In this document: positions 1 through 8,212 of the stretch, piece after piece
How the letters are laid out: every line of letters begins with the position of its first letter
How positions within the stretch are numbered: position 1 is the stretch's first letter
Origin: a bacterium
GTDB lineage: Bacteria > SM23-31 > JAUVVT01
Length of the DNA stretch: 19,910 nucleotides
Direction: 5' to 3'
Assembly (NCBI GenBank): GCA_030616165.1
Contig: JAUWXV010000044.1
Coordinates: forward strand, 1-19,910
The notes under the pieces: generated by a model
The model's database searches: none
What the model was told of the DNA's origin: nothing
Seen by the model: the letters and a program-made list of their open reading frames with translations, nothing else
Made by a program: the position numbers and the translations under genes

Positions 1-35
1 AAAATAAATTATTTTGACTTTTTGCCGTATCATCT
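1..35. repeat. Right end of a MITE-like repeat cut by the window edge
   Basis: Positions 1-35 match 5019-5053 at 34 of 35 bases. Both end in the 19-nt terminal sequence ACTTTTTGCCGTATCATCT (17-35 here). In the complete copy at 4921-5053 this sequence is the right terminal inverted repeat, so the window opens inside a second copy whose left part lies outside. The block also contains TTGACT (14-19), which could act as a -35 box, but no convincing -10 follows at the right distance. Confidence 0.75.
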
Positions 36-80
36 AATAATAGATGTTCATATATTTATTATAAAACAACGATAGTGAAA

Positions 81-154
81 GTAAGTCAGACATTCTTGTC
101 TGACCATAGAAATAATATGACAGACACCAGTGCAAGCAAGAATGTCTGTCCTAC
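81..154. repeat. Imperfect inverted repeat with CAGACATTCTTG arms
   Basis: Positions 81-98 and 137-154 are inverted copies matching at about 16 of 18 bases, with a perfect 12-nt core (CAGACATTCTTG at 87-98, complement at 137-148). Each half can also fold on itself: GTCAGACA/TGTCTGAC around a TTCT loop (85-104), and GACAGACA/TGTCTGTC (119-150). This looks like a dispersed palindromic repeat. It is not followed by a T-run, so it is a poor terminator candidate. No reading frame is visible in it. Confidence 0.6.
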
Positions 155-172
155 CAAGATTTATTATTATTC

Positions 173-201
173 TTGTATCGCAATTTTCAGGTAATTATGA
201 T
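173..201 (+). promoter_or_regulatory. Possible sigma-70-type promoter before the TPR gene
   Basis: TTGTAT (173-178) and TATGAT (196-201) are separated by 17 nt, leaving a leader of about 50 nt before the ATG at 258. The -10 matches the consensus at five of six bases; the -35 matches only in TTG. The surrounding DNA is very AT-rich, so chance is a real alternative. Confidence 0.35.
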
Positions 202-257
202 ATTCAATTTCTTAATTTTACAAAAAGGCAAAATTTAGGAAAATTTAATAATTTGAA

Positions 258-3200
258 ATGAAAAAAATAGTTATATGGTTCGGATTATTTTTATTTATAA
301 TTTCTGTTAATATTGAAGCACAGAGAGTAAGAGATATTGACCCGCTTGGATTTGCCAAGAAATTATTTGAAGAAGGGTTTTATAGTATTGCTTTGGGTCA
401 GTTTAAACAGTTTTTAAATGGTCATCCGGAAAGTGAAAGTGTATATATAGCCCAGTATTATGTCGGTGAGTGTTATTTTCGTATGAATGATTTCAAAAGT
501 GCAAGTGAGGAATTTTTTATTTTAACCGTACGCTATCCCGAAGCACCTAATGTAGTTTTAGGTTGGGAAGGGAGGGGAAGATGTTCTGAAAAGATGAACA
601 ATTTTGAAGAAGCTGCTAAAATTTTTGAGACCGCCGGTAACTTTATCTTTTATAAAGGTGATGTAGCGTCACCTTTTTTTCTGTATGCAGGGAGAGATTA
701 TTTAAAAATAGATAACATAAAAAAGGCGAAAGAAAATTTTTTAAGGATAGTGGATAATTATCCAGGTTCAGAGCCGGCTTATGAAGCAACATATCAACTC
801 GGTTTGATTTACTTAAAGGAAGGGGATGCACTCTCTGCTTTAAAAGAATTTGAAAAGGTTAAATATATTTCCGAAAAACCAATTATTGCCGGAGGTACAA
901 GACTCCTTTCCGGTAAGATATATATGAAGATTGGCGATTTTAAGAAAAGTGAGAATGAGTTCAGATATGTGATAGAAAATTATAAAAGTAATATAGAGTA
1001 TTTTAATGATGCAAAATTGAATTTGGGGATAACGTATATACTCGGAAATGCTTATAAGAAAGGAAGAGATATACTTATAGAGTTAATAAAAGATACAAAT
1101 CTTTCAGATTCTTTGTTAATCAGAGGAATGATTGCGATTGGTGATAGTTATTTTTATGAGGGGAATTATTCAGAGGCAGAGTCTGAATTCAGCAAAATTA
1201 TTGACAAGTATCCACAAAGTTCGATGACTGGTGAGATATTTTATAAATTGGGTCTTTGCTTTGAAAATGAGGGAAATGAAGAACAGGCAATCCACAGCTT
1301 CCGCCGTTCTGTTGAATATTCCATAAATAATGGTTACCTTGATGATTTTCAAAAAAAATCTCTTGATAAAGTTGTCAATTTTTATGAACAAAAGAAGCGA
1401 TATAAAGAAACAGCCAATTATCTTGAAAGGTTTTCAAATTATTTTGGCGGTGATAGTGAATCACTCCTTACCAAAACCGCAAGTTTTTATGAAAAAGGTA
1501 TGGATTTTACTAATGCGGTTAGAATATACGGTATCCTTGAAGATAAATTTATCAGAAGTCCAAATATCGACTATTATATTTTTAAGAAAGGGGTGTGTCT
1601 CGAAAAAGATGGTTCGATTAAAGAAGCAAGGAAAGAATATAAAAAGTTGATGAATGATTTTGCAGGTTGTGATTATGCAGATAAAGTAAACATTAGATTT
1701 TCATTTTTAGAAAATTTAAATATTGAAAATAAGTACGACGGAATTCAATTATTCGAACTTATCAATCCTGTTGGAAGAAAGAATAAAATTGAAGACAATA
1801 GTAAAAGAGCATTTGAGATAGGAAAGTATTATTACAATATTGGCGAATTCGATAAAGCCATAACATATCTTAAAATTGTTCTATCCGATGAAAAAGACGA
1901 GGAAATATTAAAAAAAGCAGGGGAATTTATTGCACTTTCTTATGACAATATTGCTAAAAGATACTACGTTGATGGAGAACTTAACAAATATAGAGCCTGT
2001 TTGGATTCTGCATTGAATGCTTATAGTGATTATTTGGAAGGTGAATATTTTACAAAGGATTTTATTGATTATGCAAGAATTAGAATAGCAGATATCAGCA
2101 TTGAAAAGGAAAAGGATAAATTTGAGAAGAAAAGAAAAGGATTGGGTTATTATACTCTTCTAAACAATGATAAAGAATTTTCTGAGAGAGATTTTGTTTT
2201 ATTGCGTCTGGGTGAGATTTATACTGGCCCTGAAATCAATTCAGAAACCAATGAACTGCAAATCGGGAGGGCTTATCTTGAAGAATTAATAACTGATTTC
2301 CCGAACAGTGAGTATGCGGAAAAGGCGAAGTTTAAACTCGGTGACAGTTATTATATTTCAGATGAGTCGGATAAAGCATCAGAAATTTTCAAAAGGTATT
2401 TAATCGAATATCCTTATGGAATGTATGCACCGGCAGTTACTGCGTGTCTTGGAAAGATTGAATTAAACAGTGATAATGAATCTTCAGAATTTTTTAAGAT
2501 TTTATCTGAGAAATTTTATTATTCGAATTATGTTGATAGTATTTTGGAACAGTGGGGGAACTTTTATTTTAGTAAAGGTGAATTTGAAAAGGCTGTTGAG
2601 AAATATATTTATGCATTTGAAAGGGCTGAAGTAGAGATGCTTATTGAGGATGAGGATGTTGATTATAAGATTATAGATTTATCAATTAAGATAGCATCTT
2701 CTTATGACAGTCTTGGAAACTTCTATAAAGCAGTCGCATTTTTGAATGATTTAATTGATAAAAGACAAATAAAAAACATTTCACAAATTTATTATAATCT
2801 GGGCAGAATTTACGAAAATGCTAATTATAATGAAAAGGCGATTGAAATTTATAAAAGGATTGAGGAAGAGTTCCCAGAAGAAGAATTTATAAAAGATATT
2901 TTAAAGCGTAAGAGTGAGATTCTCTTTGATATGGAAAAGTTTGCTGATGCTCATGAAGAATATGAAAAGATAGCGGAAATTACTGAAGAGCCGTCCGAGA
3001 AGGTTGAATACGAATCAAAAGCAATTATTTCCTTATACAGAGACGATGATATTAGTAGAGGGGATGAAGAGGTAAAAATATTCTTGAAAGAATATAAAAG
3101 TCTTGAAGATATAGATTTTTATAAGTATCAATTTTTACTGGAGAAGGGTAAATCTTATTACAGGAACAAAGATTTTAACGGTGCTATGAGGATATTTGAA

Positions 3201-3977
3201 GATGTCACAAAGAATGGGGAAAAAATAGAGATTGCACCTGAAGCGGAACTTTATATAGGATTGATTTATCAGAATAGAAAGGATAAAATTGAAGCATTAA
3301 CACATTTTAATTCAATAATGACAAAGTTTCCGGAAACAAAAATCTGGAGCAAAGTCTATAATACATTTGGTATTTATTATTATAGTATAGGACAGTATCA
3401 AGATGCAGCGAAATATTTCAGAATGGCTATTGAGAATTCTTCCGGGAAGGAAGACCGAATTGCTTTTAATAATCTTATTTTGAGTTACAGGCATAGTGGA
3501 TGGTTTGATTCGGAAATTAATGCTTTAAGGAGATATATAAGTCTATTTCCAGAGGCAGATGATATTTTTGGTAAGAAATTTGACATTGGCCAGGCGCTTT
3601 TTAATAATAGAGATTATAAATCTGCTGTTGAACAGTTAAAACCGCTCCTTCCAGAAGCAACTCTTGAGAGAGAGGTTGATATACAGATGTTGATTGCCGG
3701 GGCATATGAGGAATTGGGTAATGATGAAAAGGCGATTCTGGAATGGTTGAAGGTTTTATATTATGGACGTTCTGCTATCCCGAAGTTGAAAACATCTGTG
3801 AGGTTTAGACTGGCAAAAATTTGTGAGAGAGTGGGGATGTATGATAAAGCATTGCAGTTTTATGAGGAGATAGTGGAAGAAGAGGGCGCAGCTACTGACC
3901 TCGGAAGACCAGCGAAAATAGAAATAGATAGAGTGAAAGAAAGGATTGAATCTATCGGAGGATATAAAAATCGTTGA
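258..3977 (+). CDS. Large exported tetratricopeptide-repeat protein
   Basis: A 1239-residue protein. The first ~22 residues form a signal peptide (basic MKK, hydrophobic core, then IEAQ), so it is probably periplasmic or envelope-associated. Nearly all the rest is TPR-like helical hairpins: units of about 34-40 residues with the G-x-x-Y/F-x-x-G-D/E-Y/F-x-x-A pattern and a final Y-P turn, for example around residues 45-110, 175-245, 295-345, 690-740, 870-910 and 1030-1110. TPR arrays are scaffolds that bind other proteins; YbgF- or BamD-like envelope roles are known for smaller relatives, but this protein is far longer and its partner is unknown. No enzymatic domain is visible. There is no good Shine-Dalgarno site: the nearest AGGA is about 17 nt upstream. 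The stop overlaps the nadC start by 4 nt (TTGA), suggesting co-transcription. The family call is secure, the function is not. Confidence 0.85.
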   Translation: MKKIVIWFGLFLFIISVNIEAQRVRDIDPLGFAKKLFEEGFYSIALGQFKQFLNGHPESESVYIAQYYVGECYFRMNDFKSASEEFFILTVRYPEAPNVVLGWEGRGRCSEKMNNFEEAAKIFETAGNFIFYKGDVASPFFLYAGRDYLKIDNIKKAKENFLRIVDNYPGSEPAYEATYQLGLIYLKEGDALSALKEFEKVKYISEKPIIAGGTRLLSGKIYMKIGDFKKSENEFRYVIENYKSNIEYFNDAKLNLGITYILGNAYKKGRDILIELIKDTNLSDSLLIRGMIAIGDSYFYEGNYSEAESEFSKIIDKYPQSSMTGEIFYKLGLCFENEGNEEQAIHSFRRSVEYSINNGYLDDFQKKSLDKVVNFYEQKKRYKETANYLERFSNYFGGDSESLLTKTASFYEKGMDFTNAVRIYGILEDKFIRSPNIDYYIFKKGVCLEKDGSIKEARKEYKKLMNDFAGCDYADKVNIRFSFLENLNIENKYDGIQLFELINPVGRKNKIEDNSKRAFEIGKYYYNIGEFDKAITYLKIVLSDEKDEEILKKAGEFIALSYDNIAKRYYVDGELNKYRACLDSALNAYSDYLEGEYFTKDFIDYARIRIADISIEKEKDKFEKKRKGLGYYTLLNNDKEFSERDFVLLRLGEIYTGPEINSETNELQIGRAYLEELITDFPNSEYAEKAKFKLGDSYYISDESDKASEIFKRYLIEYPYGMYAPAVTACLGKIELNSDNESSEFFKILSEKFYYSNYVDSILEQWGNFYFSKGEFEKAVEKYIYAFERAEVEMLIEDEDVDYKIIDLSIKIASSYDSLGNFYKAVAFLNDLIDKRQIKNISQIYYNLGRIYENANYNEKAIEIYKRIEEEFPEEEFIKDILKRKSEILFDMEKFADAHEEYEKIAEITEEPSEKVEYESKAIISLYRDDDISRGDEEVKIFLKEYKSLEDIDFYKYQFLLEKGKSYYRNKDFNGAMRIFEDVTKNGEKIEIAPEAELYIGLIYQNRKDKIEALTHFNSIMTKFPETKIWSKVYNTFGIYYYSIGQYQDAAKYFRMAIENSSGKEDRIAFNNLILSYRHSGWFDSEINALRRYISLFPEADDIFGKKFDIGQALFNNRDYKSAVEQLKPLLPEATLEREVDIQMLIAGAYEELGNDEKAILEWLKVLYYGRSAIPKLKTSVRFRLAKICERVGMYDKALQFYEEIVEEEGAATDLGRPAKIEIDRVKERIESIGGYKNR

Positions 3978-4831
3978 AAAGGTTTAATGATAAGGATTGG
4001 AAAGAGATAGATAAAATAATTGATACCGCTTTAACTGAAGATATCGGTTCAGGAGATATTACTACTGAAGCAATTTTTAATAAATATAAATCAACATCTG
4101 CAGTAATAATTGCTAAAGAAGATGGAATACTGGCGGGAATTGATGTCGCAGAGAGGGTCTTTAATAAGGTTGACCCAGATGTAAATTTTAAAATTCTTGT
4201 ACCCGATAGTGAAAATATCTGCAGAGGACTGCATGTTGTTAGAATCAATGGTGATGTGAGGTCGATTCTTAAGGCTGAGAGGACAGCCTTAAATTTTTTA
4301 GGGAGAATGTCAGGTATTGCCACTCTCACCTATGAATTTGTTAAAAGGATTAAAGGAACAAAGGCAAAAATACTTGACACGCGAAAAACTTCACCTGTGT
4401 TGAGAATTCTTGAGAAATATGCCGTTAATGCCGGCGGGGGGTATAGTCATAGAATGGGTCTGTATGATATGTTTCTTATTAAGGATAACCACATTGAGGC
4501 GGCAGGAGGATTAGATAAAGCAATTAAAAGGGTGATTGAATTTAGGAAAGAAAAAAGAAAGAATTTTAAAATCGAAGCAGAGGCTGAGAATATTGAACAG
4601 GTTGGAACCGCATTATCAGAGGGTGTTGACAGGATTATGCTGGATAATATGAATTTAAGAATGGTAAAAAAGGCAGTGGAAATAGCAAAAGGGAAAATAG
4701 AAATTGAAGTATCAGGAAATGTGAACCTCAATAATGTATCTGAAATTGCTTCATCAGGAGTTGATTATATCTCTATCGGCAGTATTACACACTCTGCAAA
4801 AATTATAGATTTTTCCCTGGCGATTATATAA
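3974..4831 (+). CDS. nadC: Nicotinate-nucleotide pyrophosphorylase (carboxylating)
   Basis: Quinolinate phosphoribosyltransferase converts quinolinate and PRPP to nicotinate mononucleotide, CO2 and pyrophosphate in de novo NAD synthesis. The 285 residues match the usual family length. Hallmarks in order: EDIGSGDITTEA near the N-terminus, ERTALNFLGRMSGIAT, the substrate-binding TRKTSP (from about residue 136), EKYAVNAGGGYSHRMGL, LIKDNH, the barrel strand motif DRIMLDN and the C-terminal EVSGNV / SIGSITHSA. The usual K-T-T-P-G stretch reads K-T-S-P-V here. The start is TTG inside a TTGA overlap with the upstream stop; GGAGG at 3957-3961 lies 12 nt before it. nadA and nadB are not in the window, so the gene is detached from its pathway neighbours. 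It depends on PRPP, which Prs (15699-16649) makes. Confidence 0.95.
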   Translation: MKRFNDKDWKEIDKIIDTALTEDIGSGDITTEAIFNKYKSTSAVIIAKEDGILAGIDVAERVFNKVDPDVNFKILVPDSENICRGLHVVRINGDVRSILKAERTALNFLGRMSGIATLTYEFVKRIKGTKAKILDTRKTSPVLRILEKYAVNAGGGYSHRMGLYDMFLIKDNHIEAAGGLDKAIKRVIEFRKEKRKNFKIEAEAENIEQVGTALSEGVDRIMLDNMNLRMVKKAVEIAKGKIEIEVSGNVNLNNVSEIASSGVDYISIGSITHSAKIIDFSLAII

Positions 4832-4852
4832 ATAATTGATTAAAAAATTTTA

Positions 4853-4918
4853 GGTATAAAGTTTCTTTTCTGCCTAAGACGGATCCCCCGAGTCCTCGGG
4901 GGAGTTTACTTTCTTTTT
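4853..4918. repeat. Two-hairpin repeat element, copy 1
   Basis: Positions 4853-4886 match 19431-19464 at about 30 of 34 bases (core TATAAAGTTTCTTTTC, then a degraded GCC..AAG..CGG arm and GGATCC). The 3' edge GGAGTTTACTTTCTTTTT (4901-4918) matches 19473-19490 at 15 of 18. Between them the sequence differs but still pairs: here TCCCCCGAG and CTCGGGGGA form a 9-bp stem around TC (4884-4903). It could serve as a terminator for nadC, since T-rich DNA follows, but its second copy argues for a dispersed repeat. Confidence 0.65.
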
Positions 4919-4920
4919 TA

Positions 4921-5053
4921 AGATGGCACGGCAAAAAGTGGAGACATGCCATGGCATGTCTCTACAATATTAACATAAATCCATATTTTACAATTGAATA
5001 TTTTTGTAAAAAGATTTAAAAATAAATTATATTGACTTTTTGCCGTATCATCT
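4921..5053. mobile_element. MITE-like non-coding element with terminal inverted repeats
   Basis: A 133-bp segment bounded by AGATGGCACGGCAAAAAGT (4921-4939) and ACTTTTTGCCGTATCATCT (5035-5053). These are inverted copies at 17 of 19 positions. TTTA is present directly outside both ends (4917-4920 and 5054-5057), consistent with a 4-bp target duplication. Inside is a perfect 22-bp palindrome (4941-4962, centred on CCATGG with GAGACATG arms). No coding sequence is present, so any movement would need a transposase elsewhere. Another right end is at 1-35. The element stops about 20 nt upstream of the ABC gene's ribosome binding site and carries TTGACT (5032-5037), which could contribute a -35 box. 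Confidence 0.65.
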
Positions 5054-5088
5054 TTTAAAGGAAGTAAGTGAATTAAGGAGATTTAAAA

Positions 5089-6831
5089 ATAAAAGAGTTA
5101 CTGCGATTAAAAGAGTATCTGCTTAAATACAAAAAGCGATTATTAATTGGATTTATTTTTATAATACTAACAAATTTATTTACCACCGCTGCCCCCAGAG
5201 TTTTAGGATATGCAATTGATAGTTTGAGGGAGAACGTAAGTTCTACACATCTTGCCATATTTGCAGGAATCATATTTTTGATTGCCGTGATTCAGGGTAT
5301 ATTTCGTTTTTATATGCGTCAGATAGTTATAGGTGTTTCCCGGTGGATAGAATATGACCTGCGAAATGATTTTTTTGCCCACCTTGAAAGACTCTCTATG
5401 AATTTTTTTCTCAATTATAAGACTGGCGATATAATGAGCCGTGCAACAAATGACCTGAATTCTGTCAGGATGGTTGTCGGTCCGGGTATAATGTATTCAA
5501 TAACTACTATTACAATGTTTATTTTTGCGATTTCACTAATGCTTTCGATAAATGTGAGGCTGACAATTTACGCTATGATTCCTTTTCCTATGCTGACATT
5601 TTTAATTAGTAGGTTTGGTGGTATGATTCACAAAAGATATGAGAAAATTCAGGCACAGTTTTCGAGTATGAGCGCCAGGATCCAGGAAAATATTGCGGGA
5701 ATAAGAGTGGTCAAAGCATATACAAGAGAAGATAGTGAAATAGAGGAGTTTAAAAAACAGAATAAAAGATACTATGAAAAAAGCAAATCGCTGATTAGGG
5801 TCTGGTCGATATTTTTTCCATTAATGGAACTAATGGGAGGATTGGGGATACTGGTAGTTTTGTGGTATGGTGGAATTCAGGTAATTTCAGGGAGGATTTC
5901 GATTGGAGATTTTGTCGCATTCAACGGATATATTTTATTGCTTTTATGGCCTATGATTGCACTCGGGTGGGTTATAAGCCTTTTTCAAAGAGGGGCTGCA
6001 TCAATGGGAAGAATTAATAAAATTCTTGACATTAAGCCCGAGATTGCCGATGATGAAAATGTAATGAATATTAATGATATTGAAGGAGAAATAGAATTCA
6101 GAAATCTAACATTTTCGTATAACAATATCAAAGAACCGGTTTTAAAAAATATAAACCTAAGAATAGAAAAGGGTATGACTCTTGCGATTGTGGGACCGAC
6201 CGGTTCCGGGAAAACAACACTTGTTAACCTTATCCCAAGAATTATTGATGCCCCCGAAGGAACAGTCTTTGTTGACGGAATCCCGGTTAAGAAAATTCCC
6301 CTCAGGGTTCTCAGGTCAGAGATAGGATATATACCACAAGATACATTCCTATTTTCAGATACAATAAAAGAGAACATTATTTATGGTGTGAATGATGTTA
6401 GCGATAATGAAATTATCGAATCTGCTGAGATTTCACAGATTTTAAGTGACATCGAGGAATTTCCTGAAAAGTTTGATACTGTGCTTGGAGAAAGGGGTGT
6501 AAACCTTTCTGGAGGACAAAAACAGCGTCTTTCAATAGCAAGAGCCATTATAAGAAAACCAAAAATTCTTATACTTGACGATGCTCTGTCAAGTGTTGAT
6601 ACATATACCGAAGAAGAAATTCTTAAGAGATTAAAAAAATTTATGAAAGAAAGGACGTCCATTATAGTCTCTCATAGAATTTCCACGGTGAAAGATTCTG
6701 ACTGGATAGTTGTTCTTGATAACGGAATTATTGTAGAAGAAGGAAGGCATGAAGAACTAATTGAGAAAGATGGAATGTATGCAAGTCTTTACAGAAAACA
6801 ACTTATAGTAGAGGAACTCGAAAAGGACTGA
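5089..6831 (+). CDS. ABC exporter half-transporter (six-TM domain fused to ATPase)
   Basis: An inner-membrane ATP-driven exporter of the MsbA / BmrC / TM287 type. The reading frame is open from 5077. I place the start at ATA 5089, because AAGGAG (5075-5080) ends 8 nt before it and this gives 580 residues, the normal half-transporter size, including the N-terminal cytoplasmic helix and TM1. The first standard start (TTG 5224) would remove TM1. The membrane domain is residues ~1-330. The ATPase domain has Walker A GPTGSGKTT (~369-377), Q-loop YIPQDTFLF, signature LSGGQKQR, Walker B LILDD (~494-498), D-loop SSVD and H-loop VSHR. The residue after the Walker B Asp is Asp (~498), not the catalytic Glu, as in the degenerate subunit of heterodimeric exporters. 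No partner subunit is adjacent. The substrate is unknown. Confidence 0.9.
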   Translation: MKELLRLKEYLLKYKKRLLIGFIFIILTNLFTTAAPRVLGYAIDSLRENVSSTHLAIFAGIIFLIAVIQGIFRFYMRQIVIGVSRWIEYDLRNDFFAHLERLSMNFFLNYKTGDIMSRATNDLNSVRMVVGPGIMYSITTITMFIFAISLMLSINVRLTIYAMIPFPMLTFLISRFGGMIHKRYEKIQAQFSSMSARIQENIAGIRVVKAYTREDSEIEEFKKQNKRYYEKSKSLIRVWSIFFPLMELMGGLGILVVLWYGGIQVISGRISIGDFVAFNGYILLLLWPMIALGWVISLFQRGAASMGRINKILDIKPEIADDENVMNINDIEGEIEFRNLTFSYNNIKEPVLKNINLRIEKGMTLAIVGPTGSGKTTLVNLIPRIIDAPEGTVFVDGIPVKKIPLRVLRSEIGYIPQDTFLFSDTIKENIIYGVNDVSDNEIIESAEISQILSDIEEFPEKFDTVLGERGVNLSGGQKQRLSIARAIIRKPKILILDDALSSVDTYTEEEILKRLKKFMKERTSIIVSHRISTVKDSDWIVVLDNGIIVEEGRHEELIEKDGMYASLYRKQLIVEELEKD

Positions 6832-6863
6832 GGTTTAATTTGCATGATGATTATAAAAGATTC

Positions 6864-6892
6864 TTGATTATTTCTTTATTTTTTATTAATTT
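6864..6892 (+). promoter_or_regulatory. Possible promoter before the aminotransferase
   Basis: TTGATT (6864-6869) and TAATTT (6887-6892) are 17 nt apart. A short dyad, AATTTAAA / TTTAAATT (6888-6906), overlaps the proposed -10. The leader to the ATG would be about 90 nt. The same box pair and spacing appears before the tRNA gene, and a close variant before rpsF. Confidence 0.3.
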
Positions 6893-6986
6893 AAACTATT
6901 TAAATTAGAAGATTGTAAATATAAAAAGACTTTTTTGCTGCATTTGATAATTAATATTACAAATAAATAATTTACCTGGAGAATAA

Positions 6987-8153
6987 ATGAAATTTTCTGA
7001 ATGTATGAGCAGACTGGGTACTGAAACAGCATTCAAAGTACTCGCGAAAGCAAAAGCCCTTGAGCAGAGCGGAAAAGAGATTATCCACTTTGAGATTGGT
7101 GAGACAGGTTTTGATACCCCTAAACATATCTGTGAAGCAGCAAAGAGTGCTATTGATGATGGGTATACGCATTATGAACCCGCTAACGGAATTTTACCCC
7201 TTAGAGAGGCTATTGCAGAGGATGTAAATAGAAGAAGAAGAGTTAATGTAAGTGCGGATAATGTTGTGGTTACTCCCGGTGCTAAGCCGATAATGTTTTT
7301 TGGGATTATTGCCTGCTGTGAAAATGATGATGAAGTTATATATCAAAATCCCGGATTTCCGATATATGAATCGGTAATAAGGTTTATCGGGGCGAAGCCC
7401 ATTCCAATTCCACTGAGAGAAGAGAATGAATTTCGGATGGATATCGATGAATTGAAGTCTCTCATTACGGAGAAGACAAGGATGATAATAATTAATTCAC
7501 CGCATAATCCAACTGGAAGTGTGCTTACAGAAGAAGATTTGAAGGGAATTTCGGAAATCGCCATTAATAATGATATTATTGTTATGTCTGACGAGGTTTA
7601 TAAGGATATTCTTTTTGAAGGTGAGCATATAAGTATAATGTCATTTAATGGTATGACCGAAAGGACTATCCTTATAGATGGTTTTTCCAAGACATTTTCT
7701 ATGACTGGATGGCGTCTTGGGTATGGTGTTATCCCGGAAGAACTTGCACATCATATCACAAAACTTATGGTAAACAGCAATTCCTGCACCACGAGTTTTA
7801 CTCAAAGGGCAGGTACAGCCGCACTTGAAGGTCCAATGGGTGAAGTAGATGATATGGTCAGCAAATTAAAAGAAAGAAGGAATGCCATTGTTAAAGGGCT
7901 GAATAGTGTGGATGGAATAACCTGCCTCAATCCCAAAGGTGCATTTTATGTATTCCCGAGTATAAAAAATCTTGGTATAACAAGTGATGAGTTTGAAAAT
8001 TTTCTACTTGATAAGGTAGGCATTGCTGCTCTTGCCGGGACCTCTTTTGGTGCTTACGGTGAAGGTTATTTAAGATTTGCCTACTGCAATTCGATTGAAA
8101 ATATCAATAAGGCTGTTGAAAAAATAAAAAACGCTGTGAAAGAAATTAAATAA
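6987..8153 (+). CDS. Class I/II PLP-dependent aminotransferase (AspC-like)
   Basis: A fold-type I aminotransferase of 388 residues, the normal length for the aspartate / aromatic / alanine aminotransferase group. Visible motifs: an N-terminal GETGFDTPKHI substrate loop, VTPGAKPIMF (cofactor phosphate region), INSPHNPTGSVL with the Asn-Pro-Thr-Gly motif, SDEVYKDI with the PLP-binding Asp and Tyr, and SKTFSMTGWRLGY, where Lys ~235 should form the Schiff base. A C-terminal Arg in LRFAYCNS is in the usual place for binding the substrate carboxylate. The start is ATG with CTGGAG about 7 nt upstream. The gene stands alone between the ABC exporter and a lipoprotein, so context does not reveal the substrate. 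The family is certain; aspartate specificity is only a guess. Confidence 0.92.
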   Translation: MKFSECMSRLGTETAFKVLAKAKALEQSGKEIIHFEIGETGFDTPKHICEAAKSAIDDGYTHYEPANGILPLREAIAEDVNRRRRVNVSADNVVVTPGAKPIMFFGIIACCENDDEVIYQNPGFPIYESVIRFIGAKPIPIPLREENEFRMDIDELKSLITEKTRMIIINSPHNPTGSVLTEEDLKGISEIAINNDIIVMSDEVYKDILFEGEHISIMSFNGMTERTILIDGFSKTFSMTGWRLGYGVIPEELAHHITKLMVNSNSCTTSFTQRAGTAALEGPMGEVDDMVSKLKERRNAIVKGLNSVDGITCLNPKGAFYVFPSIKNLGITSDEFENFLLDKVGIAALAGTSFGAYGEGYLRFAYCNSIENINKAVEKIKNAVKEIK

Positions 8154-8212
8154 TAAATATATTATTATCATTTCTTAATATTTATAGTTTTTTAAAAGTA
8201 AGGAGTTGTAAT

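Noticed and set aside
14-19. TTGACT at 14-19 (and 5032-5037) as a standard promoter
   Set aside because: It lies inside a repeated element end and neither copy has a good -10 at 16-18 nt, so I did not annotate it as a promoter.
1330-1650. A 106-codon frame on the + strand inside the TPR gene
   Set aside because: It lies wholly inside a well-supported TPR coding frame and shows no recognisable protein features.
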